DNA of 64,000 nucleotides from Burkholderia stabilis (GCF_001742165.1 NZ_CP016444.1:806001-870000); one strand, 5' to 3'. Positions 9,271-18,249 are shown, counted from the stretch's first letter. Numbers and translations are program-made. The notes: a model not told the origin generated them from the sequence alone.

Positions 9271-9993
9271 ATGAAGAAGCCCTCCATTTCGAGCGGAGCA
9301 GCGCGGCGTAGCCGCATTGCGACGAACTTGCCGGGTGTGGCTCGACCCCGGACCCGCAAGGCTGGCGACGCGACGCGGGAAAAGATCCTGGACGCTGCGG
9401 AAGCGCTCTTCGCGGAGAACGGGTTCCACGGTACGTCGATGCGGCAAGTGGCGGAGGCGTCGGATGCGCGTATTGCGCTCGTCACATACCACTTCGGCAC
9501 CAAGGATCTCTTGTTCGACAAGGTGATCGAGCGACGTGCGTCCGTGATGGCGTATCACCGCATCCAGGCACTCGATCTTGCGAGGCAGCGCGCTTCGAAC
9601 GGCCCGATTCCGCTGAAGGATCTCGTCGAAGGTTATGTCTGGCCTTTCGTCGAGCGCAGCGTCCACGGAGGGCAAGGCTGGAAGCATTACTCGCTGGTGA
9701 TCTCGCGGCTAGCCAACTCGCCGAGTGCTGCGAAGGTGATCAGCAAGCATTTCGATGCGGTCGCAAGGCAGTATCTGGTCGAGTTCCGGCGCACGATGCC
9801 TGACGTTTCGGAGACGGATGTTTACCACGGCTTCAGTTTTATGGTCGGCGCGATGGTGGCGCTCAGCGCGGAGCCGGGGCGCGTCGAGTTGCTGTCGGTC
9901 GGGCGCTTTGCGTCCACGGATCTGACACAGGCCTATCAGCGGCTCGTTCCGTTCCTGATCAGCGGTTTTGAGGGACTTGCCGTAGCCGATTAG
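9271..9993 (+). CDS. TetR/AcrR-family regulator
   Basis: A 240-residue regulator. An arginine-rich N-terminal arm of about 30 residues precedes the canonical HTH: T-R-E-K-I-L-D-A-A-E-A-L-F-A-E-N-G-F-H-G-T-S, then R-Q-V-A-E-A-S-D and the recognition part L-V-T-Y-H-F-G-T-K-D-L-L-F. The C-terminal ligand domain is of the CerR-like, long-helix type. Start at ATG 9271 with CAGGAA just upstream; ATG 9238 lies inside the operator-like motif and is less likely. It probably represses itself and the MFS gene through the shared motif. Confidence 0.85.
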   Translation: MKKPSISSGAARRSRIATNLPGVARPRTRKAGDATREKILDAAEALFAENGFHGTSMRQVAEASDARIALVTYHFGTKDLLFDKVIERRASVMAYHRIQALDLARQRASNGPIPLKDLVEGYVWPFVERSVHGGQGWKHYSLVISRLANSPSAAKVISKHFDAVARQYLVEFRRTMPDVSETDVYHGFSFMVGAMVALSAEPGRVELLSVGRFASTDLTQAYQRLVPFLISGFEGLAVAD

Positions 9994-10205
9994 TTCTTGC
10001 CGCCGGAACCCGGCAGCGACGTTCTGTAAGCAACCAGATCGACATTCGTTCGTCTGGCCATTCATAAAAATTTGGATAACTAATAACAAGAAAAACGGAT
10101 GTTCAATAAAAATCCGCCGATTGAGTGGTGCGCCGCTCGTTGTGGATGGACCGATGCATGATGGTTTTAAATTCGGATAGCTTAATATACAAGAGAGGTA
10201 TGGAG

Positions 10206-11438
10206 ATGAAGCGGGTTTTACGGGTGATGGTGGTTGGTGCCACTTGCGCATGGGCATACGGCGCATGCGCGCAAAGCAGCGTGACGTTGTACGGGGTTAT
10301 CGATCCGGATGTTGTGTTTGTCAGCAACGCGCAAGTGAACAAGGCGGGCGGGGCTCTTCACGGCGCCCGTCAGGTGTCGATGCTGGATGCGTCGACATCT
10401 GCGTATGCCGGCAGCCGGTTCGGGCTCCAGGGGAAAGAAGAGCTGGGCGGTGGTACGTTGGCGATATTCACCCTGGAGAACGGTTTCAATGCGGCCAATG
10501 GTGCGCTGGGCCAAGGCGGGGCTCTGTTCGGTCGCCAGGCATTTGTCGGGTTGGTCAACGAGAGCATCGGCAAAGTGACGCTCGGGCGGCAATATTCACC
10601 GGTGGTCGATTTCCTGTCACCGATGACGGCAATCGTGCAATGGGGCGGATTCATCGCGGCGCATCCCGACGATATCGACAACCTCGGCATGACGGCCCGT
10701 CAGAACAACGCGGTAAAAGTCACGTCTCCCACGTGGCGCGGGTGGTCGGCGAGTGCGATGTACGGGGCCGGCGGGGTCGCAGGACACACGTCGCAGAATC
10801 AGACCATTGCTGCCGGCCTTGGATACACGGGCGGCCCGCTGCGGGTCGGCATCGGCTACATGAGCGCGTACGACCCGAATGTCTCGATGTGGGGGAGTCA
10901 GCCAAACGGTGGCGGTAACGAGGCGAACAACATCGGGTCGTTCGGCTCGGCGACCACGCCGGAAAAGAACCCGGTGATCGCCGGCTATGCGTCCGCACAC
11001 CGGTTGCAAACCGTCGGTGCCGGCGCGAGCTATACACTCGGTCGTGCAGTATTGGGCGCGATTTACACGAACACACGCTTCATCGGTCTGGGCTCGGACG
11101 CCGGCCCGAATCCGCTGGGCTATGCCGGTAGTGCCACATTCAACACGATCGAGGTCAATGGCTCATACCGGTTCACTCCGGCGTTGTCGCTGGGAGTAGC
11201 GTATTCGTACACGCTCGCACACGGTCCCGAAGCAAACAATGCGCATTACAACCAGGCCAACGCAGGCATCCATTACGCGCTATCGAAACGGACGGACATA
11301 TACATGGTCGCGGTCTATCAACGGGCATCGGGTGTCGATTCGCTCGGACAAACCGCTGTGGCGTCCATTAACGGCATGACGCCGTCGGCGTCACGGCAGC
11401 AGTTCGTCGATGCGATCGGTCTGGCGCATCGATTCTGA
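10206..11438 (+). CDS. Outer-membrane porin, Gram-negative OmpC type
   Basis: A 410-residue trimeric 16-strand porin. A signal peptide (M-K-R-V-L-R-V-M-V-V-G... ending A-C-A-Q) precedes the Burkholderia porin start S-S-V-T-L-Y-G-V-I-D. The P-L-S-type core R-F-G-L-Q-G-K-E-E-L-G-G-G and L-G-R-Q-Y-S-P are present, and it ends in the required aromatic residue (A-H-R-F). GAGAGG lies 9-14 bases before ATG 10206; an ATG two codons earlier is possible. The 210-base upstream region is AT-rich. As a neighbour of the MFS carrier and the aromatic operon, it likely admits the substrate across the outer membrane. Confidence 0.92.
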   Translation: MKRVLRVMVVGATCAWAYGACAQSSVTLYGVIDPDVVFVSNAQVNKAGGALHGARQVSMLDASTSAYAGSRFGLQGKEELGGGTLAIFTLENGFNAANGALGQGGALFGRQAFVGLVNESIGKVTLGRQYSPVVDFLSPMTAIVQWGGFIAAHPDDIDNLGMTARQNNAVKVTSPTWRGWSASAMYGAGGVAGHTSQNQTIAAGLGYTGGPLRVGIGYMSAYDPNVSMWGSQPNGGGNEANNIGSFGSATTPEKNPVIAGYASAHRLQTVGAGASYTLGRAVLGAIYTNTRFIGLGSDAGPNPLGYAGSATFNTIEVNGSYRFTPALSLGVAYSYTLAHGPEANNAHYNQANAGIHYALSKRTDIYMVAVYQRASGVDSLGQTAVASINGMTPSASRQQFVDAIGLAHRF

Positions 11439-11446
11439 TCGGTACG

Positions 11447-11479
11447 CTGCATGCGCGGTCAGGACGCCCGCGCATGCAG
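11447..11479. terminator. Hairpin between convergent porin and regulator genes
   Basis: Twelve-base perfect arms CTGCATGCGCGG / CCGCGCATGCAG with a nine-base loop, nine bases after the porin stop codon. There is no T-tract, so it is a likely but not certain terminator. Confidence 0.5.
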
Positions 11480-11580
11480 GATCTAATCGCACAGCGTGTG
11501 CAGCATGCACACGGATACGGCCAACGAGCGCCCATACAGCGACGTCAACGCTGCGACTGGAGGCGGCCGTCGATGTTCGG

Positions 11581-13317
11581 CTAACGGTCCAGCACCGTAT
11601 CCAGAAGTTCCTGCACTCTGCCCTGGAGCTTCTGTAGCGCGTCTTCGTGCGAGATCCGGCCGCAGAGGGCGTTGTGGATCTCGATGCCCACGATCTCCTC
11701 GATTCGGCTGTATACGGGCGTAAGCGGCCGCATCGTATTGGAAATCAGGCCGTTGCGTGCCAGCTTGTCGACGAAGCTGACGATCGGTGACACGATGCTG
11801 AGTTCAGGATCGGAGCTGACGCTGAAGCGCGGTGCAACCGGCAATTCGTTGTGCGCATTCGACTTCATCGCCTGCGACGAAGTCATCCACTGGATCGCCT
11901 GATGGGCAAGTGCCGCACGCTCGGGTGGCAGATTGCTCGGAACGGCGAGAAAAAAACCGCCGATGGGCACCGATCGCCGCACGCCGTGGACGTTGGGATG
12001 GGGGAGAAACATCACCTTGCCCTTTACTTTGGACCGGATATCCAGCTCGAGGCGCGCGGCACGCATCGACCATGCGTAACACAGCGCGGCGCGCCCGGCC
12101 ATGAACTCGCCAAGACTGTCATCCCAGTCGAAGTCGAGCGTACCGGGCGGGGAAACGGACAGCAGCTGCTCCATGAATGCCAGTGTCGTGCGCGCCTCCT
12201 TGCTGTCGAGGCCGGCGCGAACGCGCGGGGTGCGTGCGGAGCTTGAACGCGTTCGACCCGCCGATGAGCCGCTGGCGATGATCGAGCCGCCGTGCGCGTT
12301 CAGGAAAAACATGAAGGCGCTGGCGATCGGCATGCCGCGTGCAGCATTCCAGACGAGGCCATACTGGTCGCGCTTGGGCTTGTGCAGGCGCCGCGCCACG
12401 GCAAGGAGATTCTTGGGGGTCGTCGGGTACGCCAGCGCGTTGTTCTCGAAAATGTCCCGGCGAGCGATCAGGCTTTCGACCGTGACGTAGACCGGCAGTC
12501 CATAGAGACAGTCGTCGTACGTGACGCACGCCAGGGCGGCCGGATGAAAATCGGGAAGATTCGCGGACGCGCCATGAACATCAACGTCGAGCGCAGAGAT
12601 CAACTCCTTTTGAGCGAATTCGGCGAGCCATGGGTAGTTCAACGTGATGATGTCGAACTCGGATTCGTTCCGGGCACCGTTGGCGAGTGCCTTCTCGTAC
12701 AGATCCTGCAGGTGCACCAGTTCGAAATCTTCGCTTCTGCCGGCGTTGGCGCGGAAATCGATCCAGAGATTGCGCAGCGCCGAAAAATAGTTGTCGTCGT
12801 GAAACAGGAACCGCAGTCGCTTTCCGTTGCCGCTTCTTGATTCGAGAAGGTTGGACGGCGGAACCAGTTGCTGCAGCGATTTCCTGGGTTCACCGAAATA
12901 ATATTGCTCCGAGTTCTGGCTTTCGTCGCGCTGCCCGACCAGCGTCGCGACCAGGGATTTGACCTGAAGCGCGAGCGCTTCGAACCCTTGCATCAGCGCT
13001 TGGCTGGGAAGAAGCACGCGGGATTTTCCCGTCGGCGATGCCGGGGCGATATCGATCAACCCTTCGTCGATCAGGATGTTGATGCGCCGATGAGCGGTTC
13101 CGTACGGAAGGCCGGAGGCTGCGATGAGCTGCGAAATCGATACCGCTTGCTGCAGGAGTTTCGCTCGAATCAGGTAGCTGGTCAGCGCCCAGTCGGAGTC
13201 GGGCGACATGCCGGCAATCTGTGCCGCGAACGGCGCCCGGGTGCCGTCTATGAACTCAATGATTCTCAGAAATTCGTGTTCGTTCATCGTGTTGACGTCG
13301 GTGATTTCCCCCGCCAT
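11581..13317 (-). CDS. Winged-HTH regulator fused to extracellular solute-binding-protein (family 1) domain
   Basis: A 578-residue protein in two parts. Residues about 40-100 form a winged helix (S-Q-L-I-A-A-S-G-L-P-Y-G-T-A-H-R-R-I-N-I-L-I-D-E-G then a short wing). Residues about 165-575 resemble a periplasmic sugar/polyamine-type ABC substrate-binding protein (T-L-N-Y-P-W-L-A-E-F, L-P-D-F-H-P-A-A, Y-G-L-P-V-Y-V, N-A-H-G-G-S, W-S-M-R-A-A and P-I-G-G-F-F). No signal peptide precedes it, so the binding domain should be a cytoplasmic ligand sensor. ATG 13317 sits inside a perfect inverted repeat; ATG 13287 (M-N-E-H-E-F) is the alternative. It is divergent from the aromatic operon starting at 13466, which it probably controls. 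Segment 300-330 has an S/R-rich insert. Confidence 0.75.
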   Translation of the reverse strand: MAGEITDVNTMNEHEFLRIIEFIDGTRAPFAAQIAGMSPDSDWALTSYLIRAKLLQQAVSISQLIAASGLPYGTAHRRINILIDEGLIDIAPASPTGKSRVLLPSQALMQGFEALALQVKSLVATLVGQRDESQNSEQYYFGEPRKSLQQLVPPSNLLESRSGNGKRLRFLFHDDNYFSALRNLWIDFRANAGRSEDFELVHLQDLYEKALANGARNESEFDIITLNYPWLAEFAQKELISALDVDVHGASANLPDFHPAALACVTYDDCLYGLPVYVTVESLIARRDIFENNALAYPTTPKNLLAVARRLHKPKRDQYGLVWNAARGMPIASAFMFFLNAHGGSIIASGSSAGRTRSSSARTPRVRAGLDSKEARTTLAFMEQLLSVSPPGTLDFDWDDSLGEFMAGRAALCYAWSMRAARLELDIRSKVKGKVMFLPHPNVHGVRRSVPIGGFFLAVPSNLPPERAALAHQAIQWMTSSQAMKSNAHNELPVAPRFSVSSDPELSIVSPIVSFVDKLARNGLISNTMRPLTPVYSRIEEIVGIEIHNALCGRISHEDALQKLQGRVQELLDTVLDR

Positions 13318-13339
13318 CGGTTCGACCGCGCGAACCGAT
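13316..13339. promoter_or_regulatory. Perfect inverted repeat, candidate operator of the fusion regulator
   Basis: ATCGGTTCG / CGAACCGAT with a six-base spacer, in the intergenic region between the fusion regulator and the YciI-led operon. Its left arm overlaps the upstream candidate start codon at 13317, which argues for autoregulation or for the later start at 13287. Confidence 0.55.
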
Positions 13340-13465
13340 CAAGCGGAATATCCATTCTGGATGACCGGGCGGTTGGTGTCCAGAGCGATCCCCATTAGTC
13401 TAGGTTCCATCGTTGGCGCACCGATGCGGGAGCACGGCGTTGGCGACTTAACCGAGGAGGAAAAC

Positions 13466-13753
13466 ATGTATTTCGTCGTCCATTGTGTTGACCGTGAGGG
13501 CGCGCTGGAGCGCCGGCTCGCGAACTACGAAGCACACAAGGCTTACCTGGCCAGTGCGAAGGTGCGATCGATCATTTCCGGGCCGCTGGTATCGGACGAA
13601 GGCGAAACGATGATCGGGAGTTTTTTCCTGGTCGAGGCCGAACGCAAGGAAGACGTGATCGCGTTCAACCGGAACGACCCGTTCAGCGCGGCAGACGTCT
13701 GGGGGCAAGTCAGCATTCATCCTTTCCTGAAGCGTGTAGACAACCGGGAATGA
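13466..13753 (+). CDS. YciI-family protein
   Basis: A 95-residue dimeric ferredoxin-like protein related to muconolactone isomerase and YciI. It starts M-Y-F-V-V-H-C-V-D, carries R-L-A-N-Y-E-A-H-K-A-Y-L (His23 at the usual YciI position, D-x-x-x-x-R-x-x-H-x-x-Y like) and ends with the N-D-P-F-S...V-S-I-H-P-F strand. GAGGAGG is 6-12 bases upstream. It is the first gene of the catabolic operon. YciI members in aromatic clusters act as isomerases, dehalogenases or dehydrochlorinases; the role here is unassigned. Confidence 0.8.
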   Translation: MYFVVHCVDREGALERRLANYEAHKAYLASAKVRSIISGPLVSDEGETMIGSFFLVEAERKEDVIAFNRNDPFSAADVWGQVSIHPFLKRVDNRE

Positions 13754-13827
13754 CACACGGACTGACGTCATGGATGGTCCGCGCCGGGCGCGAACTTCGT
13801 TGCGACGTCGAGATCGGAAATGAAATC

Positions 13828-14727
13828 ATGAAAGACACCATTGCATTCATCGGGCTTGGAAAGATGGGGCTTCCGATGGCCGCGCATCTCGTGCGCGGTG
13901 GCTATGCCGTCACCGGATTCGACACGTCCGACGCGCGTCAAGCCGCGGCGCGGGAGGCAGGGTTGAGCGTGACGTCGGCGCTTGAAGATCTTCTTGGATC
14001 GAGCGCCGTTCTCGTTTCGTCGCTGCCGAACGACGCCGCGCTTCTGAGCGTCGGCGAGCAGATTGCCCGGCACGCCGCAGCCGGTTCGATCTTCATCGAT
14101 ACGAGCACGGTTTCGGTGGACGCATCTGCCGCCGTCGCGGAGCAACTCGCGCGTGCAGGCATCAGGTATCTGCGTTGCACGGTGTCCGGGAATACCGTGA
14201 TGGCGGAGGCCGCGAAGCTGACCGTCATGGTTTCGGGCGACCGCGCGGCATTCGATGCATGCGACGGATTGTTCGGAAACTGGGGAGAAAAGTGCTTTTA
14301 CCTGGGCGACGCCGAACAAGCCAAGCTGATGAAGTTGTCGATCAATCTCATGATCGCGCACACCGCGGGCATGCTTGCCGAAGCCATGTCCCTCGGGCAA
14401 AAGGGCGGGCTGGCATGGGCGGACATGTGGCAGGTCGTCGAGGCCAGCGCGGTCGGGTCCCCTATCGTGAAGGCGAAGGCCGGTGCGTTGTCGAAGCGGG
14501 ACTTCACGGCAACCTTTACGGTCGAACAGATGCGCAAGGATGTCGGGCTGATTCTCGATGCAGGGAAGTCGTTGAACGTGCCTTTGGGTCTCACCGCGTT
14601 GACGGCCCAGTTGTTGTCGAGCGCGTCGGCAAGCGGTTACGCAAACGAGGACTACGCGGCAATCATCAAGGTGGTCGAGCACGCAGCGCATGTGAAGCGC
14701 GGCAACGTCGAGGTGGAAGGTGCTTGA
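13828..14727 (+). CDS. NAD(P)-dependent dehydrogenase, 3-hydroxyisobutyrate dehydrogenase family
   Basis: A 299-residue beta-hydroxyacid dehydrogenase. The Rossmann start I-A-F-I-G-L-G-K-M-G-L-P-M-A is complete, the substrate segment L-R-C-T-V-S-G-N lies mid-protein, and the catalytic Lys sits in K-L-M-K-L-S-I-N-L-M. ATG 13828 gives the exact family start; the frame from 13750 overlapping the YciI stop is less likely. The gene overlaps the next one by eight bases (GTG start inside the stop region), so translation is coupled. It likely oxidises or reduces a hydroxyacid intermediate of the pathway. Confidence 0.88.
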   Translation: MKDTIAFIGLGKMGLPMAAHLVRGGYAVTGFDTSDARQAAAREAGLSVTSALEDLLGSSAVLVSSLPNDAALLSVGEQIARHAAAGSIFIDTSTVSVDASAAVAEQLARAGIRYLRCTVSGNTVMAEAAKLTVMVSGDRAAFDACDGLFGNWGEKCFYLGDAEQAKLMKLSINLMIAHTAGMLAEAMSLGQKGGLAWADMWQVVEASAVGSPIVKAKAGALSKRDFTATFTVEQMRKDVGLILDAGKSLNVPLGLTALTAQLLSSASASGYANEDYAAIIKVVEHAAHVKRGNVEVEGA

Positions 14728-15934
14728 GTACTTTGCCGATTACGCGTGGAACCTGGCGCTTGGCATGGCGCTCGACATGGGTGCCAACATGGACGAGATC
14801 GATCGTGCGTCTCGCACACTGCGCGATCGAGGCGCGCAGGACGCGAGCGATCCTGCGAAGGCGTTTTTCCATGCATGGACGGATGCGGCAGTGCAACTGG
14901 TCGAGAAGGCCGAACTGGATCGGCAGAACGGCAACGTTCTGAGTGCGTCCGAGAAGTATCGTCGCGCCGCGATCATGTATATCACCGGGGAGCGGATGCC
15001 TCCGCACGACTATCCGCCGCGGATCGAAGCCTACGACAGCTTGCTGACCTGTTTTTCCCGGTACGTGTCTCTCGGTGGCGTCAATTGCACGCGCGTATCC
15101 GTGCCATATGAAGGATCGGTTTTGCCGGCACTGTTCGTGCGCGCACAAGGCGACGGTCCCGCGCCTTGCATGGTGCACTTCAACGGGCTGGACGGGCTGA
15201 AGGAGTTCCTGTTTCTGTCAGGTTTCCCGCAGGCGCTTGCGCGGCGCGGCATATCGACGCTTGTCGTTGATAACCCGGGGGTCGGAGAGGCATTGAGAAA
15301 GCACGACCTGCACAATTTCGCGGAAGCGGAGCGGCCGGCAGGCGTTTGCGTCGACTATCTCGAAGGGCGCAATGACGTCGACGCGACAAGGGTCGGCATG
15401 GTCGCGCTGAGTATGGGCGGTCATCATGCGCCGCGAGCGGTCGCGTTCGAAAGCCGGTTCAAGTGCTGTGTGGCGTGGGGCGCGAACTACGATTTTGCGT
15501 CGCGTTTTCGCCGCCGTGTCGACGGTGTAGTAGATCCCGGCCTGGCACCGTCCGTGCCGCATCTCTTCGAACATATCCTCTGGGTCTTCGGGGCGAAATC
15601 CATCGCGGAGGCTCTGCCGATTGCGGATCGTTTCACACTCGAAGGTGTGCTCGATCGCATCCATGTACCGATCCTCATTACGCACGGCGAGTGTGATCGC
15701 CAGATCTCGGTCGAAGACGCATATCAGACTTACGACGGGTGCGTGAACAGCCCGCGGCGCGAACTGCGAATCTTCACGGCGCAGGAGGGCGGAGAGCAAC
15801 ACTGCAGTATCGGCAACATGAGTCTGGCGACCGACTTCATGGCGGACTGGATTGCCGATGTGCTGGGCGGGCGTGCGGCGACACACGCTCAAGCATGCCA
15901 ATCGAGGCCGTCAGGCCACCAAAAGGAGACATGA
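14720..15934 (+). CDS. Alpha/beta hydrolase, 2,6-dihydropseudooxynicotine hydrolase-like (C-C bond hydrolase)
   Basis: A 404-residue protein with a roughly 120-residue helical N-terminal part before the hydrolase core, the layout of FrsA/DHPON hydrolases. Catalytic candidates are Ser231 (A-L-S-M-G-G-H-H), Asp326 (H-G-E-C-D-R-Q) and His361 (E-Q-H-C-S). V-V-D-N-P-G-V-G-E is typical of this branch. GTG start at 14720 with GGTGGAAGG upstream. DHPON hydrolase cleaves an aryl-acyl C-C bond; in front of a hydroxyquinol dioxygenase, this suggests removal of an acyl side chain from a polyhydroxylated ring. Substrate is inferred, not known. Confidence 0.8.
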   Translation: MLEYFADYAWNLALGMALDMGANMDEIDRASRTLRDRGAQDASDPAKAFFHAWTDAAVQLVEKAELDRQNGNVLSASEKYRRAAIMYITGERMPPHDYPPRIEAYDSLLTCFSRYVSLGGVNCTRVSVPYEGSVLPALFVRAQGDGPAPCMVHFNGLDGLKEFLFLSGFPQALARRGISTLVVDNPGVGEALRKHDLHNFAEAERPAGVCVDYLEGRNDVDATRVGMVALSMGGHHAPRAVAFESRFKCCVAWGANYDFASRFRRRVDGVVDPGLAPSVPHLFEHILWVFGAKSIAEALPIADRFTLEGVLDRIHVPILITHGECDRQISVEDAYQTYDGCVNSPRRELRIFTAQEGGEQHCSIGNMSLATDFMADWIADVLGGRAATHAQACQSRPSGHQKET

Positions 15935-16824
15935 TGAGAAACGTCGACGAAGACACCATCACGCAAATCGTTCTTGCGCGGCACGCCGATGCGGAAAATC
16001 CACGTCTCAAACAGCTCATGACGAGCGTCGTCCAGCATCTGCATGCGTTCGCGCGGGATGTCGAACTGACCGAGGAAGAGTGGTTCGAGGGGATCAGGTT
16101 TCTCACTGAAGTCGGGCATATCACCGATGACAAGCGGCAGGAATTCATCCTGCTGTCCGACACGCTGGGGCTGTCGATGCTGGTCAATGCGCTCAACAAC
16201 CGCAAGCCGCACGGCTGCACTGAATCGACGGTGTTCGGGCCGTTCTTCGTGGAGAACGCGCCGGAGTACCGGAATGGGGACGACGTCGCCAACGGAGCGA
16301 AAGGTGAGCCGTGTTTCGTGACGGGGCGGATCGTCGGGCCCGAAGGTGAGCCGGTGCCGAATGCGCGCATCGAGGTGTGGCAGGCCGATTCCGACGGCTT
16401 CTACGACGTGCAGTACAAGGACGTCGAGGGTAGCCAGGGCCGCGGCATGCTGCGCAGCCTGAGCGACGGCTCGTTCCATTTCCGCTCGATTACCGCAGAG
16501 CCTTATCCGATTCCGCACGACGGCCCGGTGGGTCGCATGCTGGAGGCACTTGGCCGGCATCCGTGGCGACCGGCGCATCTGCATTTCCTGATCGAGGCAC
16601 CGGGTTACGAGCGGCTCATCACTCACGTGTTCCGCTCGGGCGACAAGTACCTCGATTCCGATGCGGTGTTCGGCGTGCGATCGTCATTGATCACGGACTG
16701 GGTGCGTCATGAGCCCGGCAAAGCACCGGACGGTAGCCGAATCGATACGCCGTTCAGCACACTCGATTTCAATTTCGTGCTTCATCGCGTGGATCACGAT
16801 GCGGCCCGCGAGACGAACCAGTAG
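15934..16824 (+). CDS. Hydroxyquinol 1,2-dioxygenase (intradiol)
   Basis: A 296-residue Fe(III) intradiol dioxygenase converting 1,2,4-trihydroxybenzene to maleylacetate. The N-terminal catechol-dioxygenase dimerisation region is complete. The four iron ligands are visible: Y157 (D-G-F-Y-D), Y191 (E-P-Y-P-I-P), H215 and H217 (P-A-H-L-H-F). Length and the G-D-K-Y-L-D-S-D-A-V-F-G-V segment fit the hydroxyquinol rather than the catechol subgroup. AGGAG is five bases before ATG 15934, which overlaps the hydrolase stop by one base (ATG 15931 also possible). The maleylacetate reductase two genes downstream supports the substrate call. Confidence 0.9.
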   Translation: MRNVDEDTITQIVLARHADAENPRLKQLMTSVVQHLHAFARDVELTEEEWFEGIRFLTEVGHITDDKRQEFILLSDTLGLSMLVNALNNRKPHGCTESTVFGPFFVENAPEYRNGDDVANGAKGEPCFVTGRIVGPEGEPVPNARIEVWQADSDGFYDVQYKDVEGSQGRGMLRSLSDGSFHFRSITAEPYPIPHDGPVGRMLEALGRHPWRPAHLHFLIEAPGYERLITHVFRSGDKYLDSDAVFGVRSSLITDWVRHEPGKAPDGSRIDTPFSTLDFNFVLHRVDHDAARETNQ

Positions 16825-16836
16825 GGAGATGGGCAG

Positions 16837-17178
16837 ATGATCAAACACATCGTGATGTGGAATGTAAAAGGCGATACGCCGGAAGAAAGAGCGCAAGCAA
16901 TCGGCCGGCTGAAAGGCGCGTTCGAAAGCCTCGTCGGGAAAATTCCGGGATTGCTGCATCTGGAGATCGGTGTCGATTCGAGTCGTGTCGATTATGCGTG
17001 CGACGTCGTGCTCTATTCGGAATTCGATTCGAACGAATCGCTCGCGCAGTATGCGGTGCATGCGGAACATTTGCGTGTAAAGAACGAACTCGGCGACATG
17101 CGTATTGCCCGGCATCAGGTGGACTACCGTGTCGTGTCGGCCGCGCGCGCCGGCTGCAGTGACGTTTCGAACTATTGA
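16837..17178 (+). CDS. Dabb-family (stress-responsive alpha/beta barrel) protein
   Basis: A 113-residue ferredoxin-like protein. It starts M-I-K-H-I-V-M-W-N-V-K, the standard Dabb opening, with the G-L-L-H-L-E-I-G-V-D strand and the Y-A-V-H-A-E-H-L motif near residue 70-76. It lies 12 bases after the dioxygenase with GGGAGATGGGCAG upstream. Dabb proteins in catabolic and polyketide clusters can be cyclases or isomerases; here the function is open. Confidence 0.82.
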   Translation: MIKHIVMWNVKGDTPEERAQAIGRLKGAFESLVGKIPGLLHLEIGVDSSRVDYACDVVLYSEFDSNESLAQYAVHAEHLRVKNELGDMRIARHQVDYRVVSAARAGCSDVSNY

Positions 17179-17190
17179 GGGAGACCGGTC

Positions 17191-18249
17191 ATGGTGGATA
17201 CCTTCACCTATCAGATGCTGCCCGCACGCGTCGTGTTCGGACAAGGCACACGCAAGAGGCTGGCTGAGGAGGCGGATCGTCTTGGCGTGCGGCGTTTGCT
17301 CGTGCTGTCGACGCCTGAGCAAACGGCGCTGGCTGACGAAGTGTGCCGGTTGTTGGGTACGAAAGCGGCCGGCACGTTCGATCGTGCAACCATGCATACG
17401 CCGGTGGATGTCACGGAGCGCGCGCTCGAAGTCGTGAAAGCGCACAACGTCGACGGGCTCGTCGCGGTTGGCGGGGGTTCCACAACGGGCCTGGGCAAGG
17501 CGATCGCGCTTAGAACCGACCTGCCGCAGATTGTATTGCCGACGACCTACGCGGGTTCCGAGATGACGCCGATCCTCGGCGAGACACAGGACGGGCGCAA
17601 GGTGACTCAGCGGAGCCCGAAGATTCAGCCCGAGGTTGTCATCTACGACGTGGACCTGACGCTGTCGCTTCCGCCGGCGATTTCTGCATTGTCGGCGTTC
17701 AATGCGATTGCTCACGCGGCCGAAGCGCTCTATGCGCCGGACGGAAACCCGATCGTCGCGCTGATGGCGGAAGAGGGCGTACGTGCGATTGCCGACGCGT
17801 TGCCGCGCGTCATGCGTGCGCCGGGCGATGTCGACGCGCGCCGCTCGCTGCTCTATGGCGCCTGGTTATGCGCGTGCTGTCTGGGTGCGACGACGATGGG
17901 GCTTCATCACAAGCTGTGTCACACGCTCGGCGGCCTGTTCGATCTGCCGCATGCCCAGACGCACGCGATCGTGCTGCCTTATGCGCTGGCGTACAACGCG
18001 TCGCGGATTCCGGAAGCGCTCGAACGTCTTGCTCGCGCGATGAAGGCGTCGAATGCTGTCGACGCGATCTTCAGGCTGGAGCGTGATTGCGGGATACCGC
18101 TCGCGCTGCGCGACATCGGCATGCCCGAGAGCGGCATCGCCAGCACGGTGGCACAGGCCCTTGCGAATCCGTACGCGAACCCCAGAGCGGTCGACGCGGA
18201 TTCATTGAGCGAGATGCTGACGCGTGCATGGCGCGGACAGGGTATTTGA
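17191..18249 (+). CDS. Maleylacetate reductase
   Basis: A 352-residue iron-type alcohol-dehydrogenase-fold enzyme reducing maleylacetate to 3-oxoadipate with NAD(P)H. The start Y-Q-M-L-P-A-R-V-V-F-G-Q-G and the P-T-T-Y-A-G-S-E-M-T-P-I motif are diagnostic. A-V-G-G-G-S-T-T-G-L-G-K-A binds the nucleotide. The His-rich segment M-G-L-H-H-K-L-C-H-T-L-G-G is conserved. It is the last gene of the operon, 12 bases after the Dabb gene, with GAGGGAGA upstream. With hydroxyquinol dioxygenase it forms the standard lower hydroxyquinol pathway. Confidence 0.93.
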   Translation: MVDTFTYQMLPARVVFGQGTRKRLAEEADRLGVRRLLVLSTPEQTALADEVCRLLGTKAAGTFDRATMHTPVDVTERALEVVKAHNVDGLVAVGGGSTTGLGKAIALRTDLPQIVLPTTYAGSEMTPILGETQDGRKVTQRSPKIQPEVVIYDVDLTLSLPPAISALSAFNAIAHAAEALYAPDGNPIVALMAEEGVRAIADALPRVMRAPGDVDARRSLLYGAWLCACCLGATTMGLHHKLCHTLGGLFDLPHAQTHAIVLPYALAYNASRIPEALERLARAMKASNAVDAIFRLERDCGIPLALRDIGMPESGIASTVAQALANPYANPRAVDADSLSEMLTRAWRGQGI

